The notes under the pieces: generated by a model
The model's database searches: none
Told to the model about the DNA's origin: nothing
Seen by the model: only the letters and a program-made list of their open reading frames with translations
Shown: piece by piece, positions 56,539 to 64,000 of the stretch
Layout of the letters: the number at the start of each line of letters is the position of its first letter
How positions within the stretch are numbered: the stretch's first letter is position 1
Origin: Rhea pennata
Lineage: Eukaryota; Chordata; Aves; Rheiformes; Rheidae
NCBI RefSeq assembly: GCF_028389875.1
Contig: NC_084672.1
Span: 682,001 to 746,000 of the forward strand
DNA length: 64,000 nt
Direction of reading: 5' to 3'
Program-made: the position numbers and the translations under genes

Positions 56539-57655
56539 GTCTGGACCAGTGGCCGTGGATGCTAGTGTACACACGCTATACCATACTGTATATATGTTTG
56601 TTCATGTTGGACGCCCTAGAGTGACTTCCAAGTATGTGTTTCTCCAGGAAAACCGAACCTCTCGTTACTAGACCACAGTAGAACCTGCATAGAGTTTCCT
56701 GCATCATTTAAGGTTTCATGCATAGACACTTTAGCTGGAGTCCCAGTTTCTTTAAAATGATGTTAATTTTGTCATTTGTTCTCACGGGGCGGGGGCTGGG
56801 GACAGCTGGCGTAGCAGGATTTACGCAAACCGCTCCGCGTCCCCGGCTGCGGCAAGCCGTGCGCCCCGCGGCATGCTCTCGCGCCCGCCGCAGCCAGCCG
56901 CGCGCGGGCCGGAGCAAGCGGATGACGACGCGTGTTCCCGCTCGACTGTAACATCGTGTGGAACAGCTTTTGCTCACAAGGATGATATCAACAGTTGTAT
57001 CACTGGGCAAACTGTGTAGAGCAGTAGAACAGTATAAATTAAAGTCTACCCCGTTCTGTGAAGCCGCCCTCTCTTTCTCTGCCACCAAAGCCTGCCCCGG
57101 TAACCCCGCGTAGACCGGGTAAGGAAGGGCAGGGAAGCTCGCTGCGTGTGAACCGCACAGCTCTGTCTCTATTGCTGCCCAGAGTTCATTGTAAGTAGGG
57201 AAAATGAAAACGTATCTTTCACTATTTTAGCTGCATACTACTCATTACAAGCTTCTGTTGATATGCTCTAAATCTGTATACCTTGTGACCACTATCAGTA
57301 ACATGATGTAGAATTAGAAAAACTGACCAAGTGTTTTTATTACATATACTGTAATCCTGTCTAACCACCTTCTAGCAGGAATATAGTAATGTAGTGCTTA
57401 TTCTGTGAATATTACCATGTATTTTTTACATTGTACAGTATATAAACACAGTTTAACTTTAAAGTGGCAGGCATGCTCCACTATAACAAACAGAAAACTT
57501 TTGCTGTAAGCAATATCTTGTGGTATGAGAATTCTATTTCAAGCCCTAAAATATTTCAACTTACAGCTTGTTTGGAAAAATATTTCCATTTTTGTAAAAA
57601 TATATGTTTCCTGATTACCTCTTGCTAATAAATCTATTCTATCTCAGGGTGAACG
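56539..57655 (+). other. RASGRF1: RASGRF1 3' UTR
   Basis: AT-rich sequence from the stop codon to just past the AATAAA at 57627. It contains a Pumilio-type TGTATATA at 56587-56594 and several ATTT/TATA-rich stretches, interrupted by a GC-rich insert at 56785-56945. The cleavage site, about 57645-57655, is inferred. Confidence 0.75.
57627..57632 (+). promoter_or_regulatory. RASGRF1: Polyadenylation signal AATAAA of RASGRF1
   Basis: Canonical hexamer at the end of an AT-rich 3' UTR, about 1.1 kb after the stop. A weak GT-rich stretch (cttgtgac) follows, then sequence switches to the CpG-rich CTSH promoter. Confidence 0.75.
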
Positions 57656-57689
57656 AGGACTTGTGACATTTTAATCAGCCTGACTTAAG

Positions 57690-58149
57690 CGATTTTAAGT
57701 GTCGGCTCTGCGGATGCTCTTATCCGCCGTGGCTCTTTGGGACAAACGCCGGCCCGAGCGCTCGCTCCTCTCGGGCTGCTCGTCCGGCCGTGCAGGGCTT
57801 CGGGGCAACGGGACCCCGGGTCTCCGCTCAGCGCAGAGCAAAACTTGGAGCGTTTCCAGCTGCAGGTGCAACAGCGGGGCCGCGACTTGCGGGGGGGCGG
57901 GAGAGGCGCTTTCGACCAACCCCGGCTCCCGAAAGGAGCTTTCCGGCACGCTTTCGATACGTTTGCAGGGGGGCTCTTTGCTCGGGGCAGCGTCCGCTCC
58001 CGCGGGGCCGGGCCGGGCCGGGCCGGGGCGCGCAGGGTTCAGCGGCGCCGCAGGGCCGGTCTTCTCCGCCTCCGGCGCCGCCCTGCCGCCGCTCCGCCCC
58101 GGCTCGGCGCTGCGCGGCACGGCTCGGCTCGGCTCGGCCCGGCTCGGCC
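57690..58149 (+). promoter_or_regulatory. CTSH: CpG-rich promoter and 5' UTR of CTSH
   Basis: Sharp switch from AT-rich RASGRF1 3' UTR to CpG-dense sequence lacking a TATA box. It contains a GGGCC pentamer run at 58004-58030 and a GGCTC run at 58119-58148 ending at the start codon. The space between the RASGRF1 poly(A) site and the CTSH ATG is only about 500 bases. Confidence 0.65.
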
Positions 58150-58222
58150 ATGCGCTGGGCCCTGCTGCTGGCCGCGGCCGCGCTGCTGGCGCCCGCCGCC
58201 GCCGCGGCGCCCGCCGCGCGAG
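58150..58222 (+). CDS. CTSH: CTSH exon 1, residues 1-25 (signal peptide)
   Basis: [20 protein letters not shown] is a typical secretory signal, unusually Ala-rich because of local GC content. Kozak context ggccATGc. Donor gtaagg; intron 1 is 93 bases. Confidence 0.93.
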
Positions 58223-61200
58223 GTAAGGGGCACCGGGAGGGGGCCGTGGCCCGGCCCGGCTCGGCTCGGCCCGGGCCGGGGCCGCCGCTGACATCCCTCC
58301 CCTCTCTCCCCGCAGAGGAGCTGCTCTTCCAGGCCTGGATGGTGCAGGTAAAGCGCGGGGCCGGGCCGGGGCGGCGGGGCTGCGGCCCGGCCGTCCCCGT
58401 GGAGCCCCGGGGGGGCGGCGGAGCGGCCCGCGGCTCCGGCGGGGCTGGTGCCCGCTTGGACACGGGGCTCTCGGCTGGGCGCCGGGATCGACACAGGAAA
58501 CGTTTCAGCGGGAAGGAAACTGTCAGCGAGAGGGTTCGCGGCGGGCGGCGGCCGGAGCGCCCGAGCAGCCCGCTGCCGACGGCGGGGGCAGCGCCGGCCG
58601 CGGCCCCCGGGAGCAGAGCGCGGAGTGCCCGGCCCCGCAGCAGCGGGGCTCGGGCCGGGGCCAGGGCGCTTCCCCTCCGCTCTGCCGAGCGCACGGCCGG
58701 GGGTTGCGTCCGCCTTGGGCAGTTAGGCAGAGTCGGGGCCGGGAAGAGCCGCTGCCCCGGCTCGGGGAGGCGGCTCCTGTGGGGGCCCCGGGGCGGGAGG
58801 CTGATGGGGTTAAACTGTGGCCTGGGGTTTTCTCTGAACTGCTTTGAGGGGTTCCCCCCCCCCAGGAAAGTGCAGTCGAGTTTCAGCATGAGGCAGCAGT
58901 TGATGCATTTTCACTTCTGTTTTGTCACTGTCTTTCACTCTTGTGTCTGTGTTACTAGAATAACAAGAAGTACGGTTTGGAGGAGTATTACCACAGGCTG
59001 CAGATCTTTGTCAACAATAAAAGGCAAATCGATAAGCACAATGCTGGGAATCACACGTTTGAAAGTAGGAACTAACATTTTTTTTAATTTGCCAGTCTGA
59101 TCTTTTGGTTTTGTTTTGACTCAGTTCCTCAGTGAATTAAACATTTTATTTCTCCTTTTTTAGTGGGTCTGAACCAATTTTCAGATATGACGTTCACAGA
59201 ATTTAAAAAAATGTATCTGTGGAGTGAACCGCAGGTAAATCATTGTCTGAATCCCTCGTGAGCACTGCTGACTCCGCGTGCGTGTCGAGGGCAGGGAGGC
59301 CGTGTGTCCGACGGGACTTTAGACCCCGTGCTACCAGCCTGGCGGGCAGGCGGGCACCGTGTAGCATTCTGTGCCGTGCAGGTCGCACACGTAGGATGGC
59401 ATCTGATTGCTCCTGCCTTGCCTTAAACACCCTGTCCTAAGCCAGAGCGCGGCGGTGGCCGTGCTGGGGCAGACAGGCTCCATCGGGGAAGCGCCCTGTC
59501 CCTCCCTGGCCGTGGCTGTAGTGAACGCATGGGGGAGAGTAAGAGGGAGGTGAGTTCCCTCCCGGCGCCATGGCTTTCAGGCTTTCAGCCATCCCTGGCT
59601 CTTCACTGTGGCTCTGGCATCTGCTTTTAGTTTTGCAGGTTTGTCTATGTTTTTATAGCTAGACCTACAGTCTGATCCTGACTGCCCTGGGTTTTAGGAT
59701 TGCATTGAGCAACTCCAGCCTCTGCGCACTTTAATGTGGGTTGTTAATGCTCCTGCCAGGGTTGGGTCCACATCTGCAAAGCCAGCAGCTTTGCAGACCT
59801 GCTCTAGCGACTGGTTTGCGGCCACCCGGGGCCGCACACGTGGTGCTGGCGCAGCGCTGCCTCCGCCCCGGGCAGAGCGGTCGTCTGCTGGCTCCCTTCT
59901 CCCTGGCCTGCGGGGCTGCTTATCGCAACCCTCCTGCTGGCTTGCAGAACTGCTCAGCCACGAAGGGGAACTTCCTGCGCAGCTCTGGGCCGTATCCTGA
60001 CTCTATTGACTGGAGGAAGAAGGGAAATTACGTGACTCCTGTGAAAAACCAGGTAAGGCACTTGTCTCATCTGCAGTGCACCACGAGCCACTGCCTGGCC
60101 TCGGCTGGTTGCTGGATCCTGGCAGGGTGGGAGAGGGTAACGCTCTGAGGGCACGGTGCTGAGTGCCAAGGGATGAGCCATGCCCAGGCTTGGCTGGGTG
60201 CTGAGGAGGAAGCGCACGGGGGTCTGCATGCCCACAGAGCAAGCAGGACCTCCCCGGGGAGCCTCTCCGTGGCGCAGGTTCAGCGCTGAGCTCGGGGGAA
60301 AGCGGGTGCCCAAGAGGCTGGAGGGGGCTGAGGGGGCCTGTGGGTTCTCCGTGCTCCTGGGCAGGGGGCTGAGCAGAGGATGCAGCTGAGGTGCACTAGA
60401 GGCCGGCCACCGCCGGCTCGGGGGGCTGTGCACCGCGCTGCCACGGCCGGGGGTGTTGGAGGCGGCTCGCGGCGCTCCGCTGCGCGCTGTGCGCTACTTC
60501 CTCTCTGAATCTCAACTCAGGGCCCCTGTGGGAGCTGCTGGACCTTTTCTACCACGGGGTGTCTGGAGTCTGCAATTGCTATAGCAACGGGAAAACTCTT
60601 GTCTCTGGTAAGAGCTTTTGCCTCGCTGCGCGGTGCTGGCAAACCCTGCCTGCCTGCAGGCGACGTGCTGGGGCTGGCCGCAGGCTGCCGCGCGGGCAGC
60701 CCCGGGGCTCGTGCCGGGAGCCTGGCCGTCCAGCTGCGGCCCTGCACGTGTGGCTGCGCTCGCCACGGCTGGCCCTGAAACTTGCGGCTCCTCGTAAACT
60801 GAGCAAAGCTGCTGTGCAAGCACGGAGTCTCCGTGTCTCTCAGGGTGCGTCTGTCCCCATCTGCTCTCAGGGGTCTGAGCGCCTTGTTGCCCTGTGCTTG
60901 GGCAGAGCCTTTCTCAGAGATGGAGGCAGCAGGGGCTGAGCGTCATGGGCTGACAAATCCCTGCTGCTGCAAGCAGGCGTTGTGACTTGGAGCCCTCTCT
61001 GTTGCTGCCACCCAGCACGTAAACAGCCTCTAGGAACTCCTTGCTGCAAAACAAATTCCTAAAAATAAAATGTTGTGATACTCTTTACTTAGAGACTTTC
61101 ACAATGATTTATATTCTTGAAGAACCAGAAAGGGAGTGGCCATTTATATGACATGCCAGAATATCTGAGGTTTGGGTATAAATGTTAAACTTGACCTTTT

Positions 61201-63957
61201 GAAAGGGATCTCACCCGTTTGTGTGAGTGTGAGGCAACCTCCAACCAAACTTGGAAGGAATGCATCTTTCAGCCAACGCGTGCTGTAATTGCCTACTCCA
61301 GGTTCATGGTATCGTCCTTTGATACCTTTCCTTGGGGAGGAGCAGTATAGGTCTGTCCAGTCTCATGATTCATAATTGCACAAGGTGAATGACCATTTGT
61401 ACGGACAAAACCAGCACCCAGTGTTGTGTTGCCTGCCATGCATGTTGAATTCTGTCTCTTGTATTCGGAATGCAGTTGTTTGAATATATACTGACTGAAA
61501 AACTTCTTTGTAGGCGGAACAGCAATTAGTTGATTGTGCTCAGGCTTTTAACAACCATGGCTGCAGTGGGTAAGTATTCTAAAGTAGTAAAGTCTAGAAA
61601 TAAGAATAGCGTAAGCTCCATGATTGACAGCCTTTCTCAAGATCTAGTACTAAGATCCTTCCAGGTCTTAGAATGTTTTTTTGTTTTGTTTCTCTCAGCT
61701 GAGAAGTGTCAGGGAAAACATTTTTTTTTAATTTTGTTTTGTTGTGTTTGCTTGTTTTGATTTCACCCTCCTAGAGGTTAAAATGTTTCACTAAATCTAA
61801 AATATTTCCTAGCCCTTATTGTTCCTTTTGTTTATTACATTTTTTTCCTGATACTCATTTTGTTACAATATCTTCAGATATTACAGTCATGGGTATCTAC
61901 ACAGCTAGTTTTTAATACTCTGAAGAAGAGCAAGAAAAGTTCTATCAATTGCTCTACTTATGGGTCATGCACATCTTGTGGTGCTTTAAGAAACCCACAG
62001 AAACCTCTGCTTCCTCTTTGGTAAATTCCTACTGTCATTGCTAAAAGAAGAGGAGATAGAGCTTTCTGAAATCTTCTGTCTTCTGTAAGATAAGTGGTCC
62101 ATGAGGAATGCTCAGAGAGCCATGCAAACCTATTCTTGGTGGGGTTTTTTTTTTGTTTTTGTTTTTTGTTTTTTTTTTTTTTTTAAGAGACTCCTCACTT
62201 TCTCAGTCTTGTCCTTGTGAATGCATCCTCATCATGCTTCCCTTCTATTGCCTCTGCAAGATCCACTCCATGGAGATGGCAGAGGAGGGGAGCAGCTTCT
62301 TGCTGAAGATTGTCAGTCTGTTGTCATCCCCCTACTAGGTAGCCAGGGACCCTGGCTGTAGCATCCAGTCTGCAGGGCGGGCACAGATTACAAGAAAAGG
62401 TTTTCTGCCTTCTTTAGGCTTCTGCATTGGTGTTTGCCCCTGGGGACTAGACTCCCCTGCAGAATGAGAGACTCCCATGCCCGTGTAGGACCATACCAAA
62501 CAGGGTGATGGATTAGGCCAGAAGGTCCCAGGTAGGAAGACAGTGAGGGAACAGACTGGAATTCATGCTTTTAGGGGGTTAGAATACACAGCCCATCCTT
62601 CCCCTTCTTCCCACTTCAGTGGGAGGGGAAGGGAGACCGCAATAGTTGTGGGTTTGCTCTACAGCAGCTGCTGTGTTACTGTCCTAATTCATCTACATTC
62701 TGGCTGTGTTGTTTTGCAGGGGCCTGCCAAGCCAAGCGTTTGAATACATACTGTATAACAAAGGGCTCATGGGGGAGGACACCTACCCATACCGGGCTGA
62801 GGTATTCTCACCAGCACAGCTCAGTCATATTTCTACATCAGCTGAACAGGGTCCAAGGCAGGCTCTTAACGCCCTCCTTTGTGTTTGCGCAGAATGGCAC
62901 GTGCAAGTTCCAGCCGGACAAGGCTATCGCTTTTGTCAAAGATGTTGTCAATATCACGGAGGTAAGTCCCGGCCGGTTAAACCTCCAAACTTCCAGGGTG
63001 TTAACACTGTGCCAGGCTTGAGCTTGGGTGTGCTCAGAGGCCCCTCACTAACTTACTGTTTGCCTGTGTTTTCAAGTTACCTGTGATATGCATGGATTGC
63101 TCTTGCTGCTGGCATCTCTCATGCCAGGGTTCAGCTCTGTATATCCATGCTAAGCATCAGAGCAGCAATGCTGAAGACTGCTTAGGTGGTCTCACTGCAC
63201 AGCTCTTCTCAGCCAAGAGCAGCTCCGTTTTGCTGTTTGGAAGAGCTCTTGTGCTGCCAGAGGGTGGGCTAGGCCAGCAGGTGGGGAAGGCTGTACCTGT
63301 GGTTTTGTCCCTGAGTCACAAGGGTGTCTGCTCCCACCTTTCTGCAGCATGATGCTCCCACGCTAGGTTTGCACCGAGCTCTGCCAAACTTAGAGGGCAC
63401 CCATAAAGCACACAACCATCTCAGTGCCTCCAAGGACATATCTGCACGGCGCAGCGCAGGACAGTGTAGTGATGCTGGCTAGCTCTCAAAGCTGTTCTCA
63501 CCTGGTTTATATTGCTTGGCAGGACCGCTTTGCATTCCTGACTGCACTGGTCAGGGCTAGCTTGCTTCTTTTGCCTTAGGTACTCAGAGTGCTGCTGCTT
63601 CTTTCTGAAGGTGGCACCAACAAAGTGCTGTGGTCAAAATACAGGCCCTATGGCCTTTGCTGCCAGCTTTCTCCAGACCTTAAAAAATTCTTGGCTCTTG
63701 TCCTTCAATACTTGTGAGATGCACCTGAGTCCTTGCAAGCAGAAGGCCAGGATTGGCCACCCCATCTGTGCTCTGACTGCTGGTCTGGGGGTTCCTGGCA
63801 GGTCGCAGTGTGATTGGGAGTTAAATGACACTGGAATCCTCTTCCTGCAGTATGATGAGGCTGGCATGGTCGAAGCAGTGGGGAAGCACAACCCAGTGAG
63901 CTTTGCATTTGAGGTGACGAGTGACTTCATGCACTACAGAAAAGGAGTCTATTCAAA
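58150..63957 (+). CDS. CTSH: Cathepsin H, first ten coding exons (3' end outside the window)
   Basis: Lysosomal cysteine protease of the papain family (C1A) acting mainly as an aminopeptidase. Ten exons join in phase to 788 bases (262 complete codons). Features: Ala/Leu-rich signal peptide (1-22); propeptide with the full ERFNIN pattern E-x3-R-x2-I-F-x2-N-x3-I-x3-N at about 44-63; mini-chain EPQNCSAT at 92-99, which blocks part of the cleft and gives aminopeptidase specificity; oxyanion Gln in KNQ (129); and catalytic Cys135 in GPCGSCW. Catalytic His and Asn belong to later exons past base 64000. The family is about 335 residues, so roughly 70-75 residues are missing. It lies about 500 bases after RASGRF1 on the same strand, with its own CpG promoter. 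Confidence 0.97.
58316..58347 (+). CDS. CTSH: CTSH exon 2, residues 25-35
   Basis: Very short exon, [11 protein letters not shown], the start of the propeptide (FxxWM matches the family). Several residues shorter than the mammalian equivalent. Donor gtaaag; intron 2 is 611 bases, GC-rich, nothing recognised. Confidence 0.88.
58959..59064 (+). CDS. CTSH: CTSH exon 3, residues 36-71
   Basis: Propeptide with the ERFNIN helix ([20 protein letters not shown]), the intramolecular inhibitor and folding aid of cathepsin-L-like proteases. Acceptor ttactag, donor gtagga. Confidence 0.96.
59164..59234 (+). CDS. CTSH: CTSH exon 4, residues 71-94
   Basis: End of the propeptide, [19 protein letters not shown], followed by SEPQ, the first residues of the mini-chain. 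Donor gtaaat. Intron 4 is 713 bases with nothing recognised. Confidence 0.96.
59948..60052 (+). CDS. CTSH: CTSH exon 5, residues 95-129
   Basis: NCSAT completes the mini-chain, with an N-glycosylation sequon (NCS) and the Cys that links it to the main body. The mature N-terminus is near [12 protein letters not shown], and the exon ends at VKNQ with the oxyanion Gln. Intron 5 is 468 bases, no feature seen. Confidence 0.97.
60521..60607 (+). CDS. CTSH: CTSH exon 6, residues 130-158 (catalytic Cys)
   Basis: [20 protein letters not shown] contains the active-site Cys135. Exactly 29 codons, donor gtaaga. Intron 6 is 906 bases, AT-rich in its second half, nothing recognised. Confidence 0.97.
61514..61569 (+). 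CDS. CTSH: CTSH exon 7, residues 159-177
   Basis: [19 protein letters not shown], the conserved Cys-containing loop of papain-like enzymes. Acceptor ttgtag, donor gtaagt. The Gly177 codon is split 2+1. Confidence 0.96.
61570..62719. other. CTSH: CTSH intron 7
   Basis: AT-rich intron with a T/G homopolymer-like tract at about 62141-62186. No exon or mobile element recognised. Confidence 0.55.
62720..62801 (+). CDS. CTSH: CTSH exon 8, residues 177-204
   Basis: [20 protein letters not shown] and TYPYRAE, matching the family closely. Acceptor tttgcag; donor gtattc is less canonical but phase and protein match support it. Intron 8 is 91 bases. Confidence 0.95.
62893..62961 (+). CDS. CTSH: CTSH exon 9, residues 205-227
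   Basis: [20 protein letters not shown] and ITE; NGT is a potential N-glycosylation site. Exactly 23 codons, donor gtaagt. Intron 9 is 889 bases with nothing recognised. Confidence 0.96.
63851..63957 (+). CDS. CTSH: CTSH exon 10, residues 228-263
   Basis: [20 protein letters not shown] and [15 protein letters not shown]. Donor gtgagt at 63958, leaving two bases of a codon. The exon with the catalytic His should follow beyond the window. Confidence 0.96.
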
Positions 63958-64000
63958 GTGAGTGTTTCTGAACCTGGGAGATGGGATAAAGTGTAGGCCT

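Noticed and set aside
57790-58149. Longer N-terminus for CTSH from upstream open frame
   Set aside because: The upstream frame is GC-driven. The ATG at 58150 gives a proper signal peptide at the expected distance from the propeptide.

Overview
The window is vertebrate nuclear DNA, most likely from a bird. It holds two neighbouring, same-strand, intron-containing genes: RASGRF1 (complete coding region, 27 coding exons, 25853-56538) and the first ten coding exons of CTSH, cathepsin H (58150-63957, running off the right edge). CTSH next to RASGRF1 is the conserved vertebrate order (human 15q25, mouse chr9). The bird assignment is an inference. It rests on short introns (RASGRF1 spans about 31 kb, against well over 100 kb in human), very GC-rich, CpG-rich sequence dense in minisatellites as on avian microchromosomes, and a degraded CR1 LINE 3' fragment at about 12140-12420. 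A turtle or crocodilian is not excluded.

Layout. 1-25.3 kb: the region upstream of RASGRF1, with no recognisable coding exon. It alternates CpG-rich patches with AT-rich patches that look like candidate conserved noncoding elements, plus a 28-bp tandem array, a GGGGAA hexamer tract and the CR1 remnant. 25.3-26.1 kb: CpG-island promoter, a start-stop upstream ORF and RASGRF1 exon 1. 26.1-36.5 kb: intron 1, with a 52-bp x 55 minisatellite and a second array with a higher-order period. 36.5-56.5 kb: exons 2-27, with further large arrays in introns 2, 3, 5, 23, 24 and 26. 56.5-57.65 kb: AT-rich 3' UTR ending at an AATAAA. 57.7-58.9 kb: CpG-rich CTSH promoter and first exons. From there to 64 kb: CTSH exons 3-10 in lower-GC sequence.

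The joined RASGRF1 exons give 3792 bases (1263 codons plus stop). Every junction is GT-AG and in phase. The architecture is PH1, coiled coil, IQ, DH, PH2, REM, linker with an RRMS phosphosite, and the CDC25/RasGEF domain. The product is a calcium/calmodulin-responsive exchange factor for Ras and Rac, mainly in neurons. CTSH encodes a lysosomal papain-family aminopeptidase. Signal peptide, ERFNIN propeptide, mini-chain and catalytic Cys are present; the catalytic His and Asn lie past the right edge. The two genes are not functionally linked as far as the sequence shows.

No new enzymatic or defence system is visible. The striking feature is the density of minisatellites inside one gene. Several abut splice acceptors, one is exactly 55 units long, and two keep the neighbouring exon's reading frame open. 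Nearly all very long open frames in the window are products of these stop-free GC-rich repeats and are not genes.
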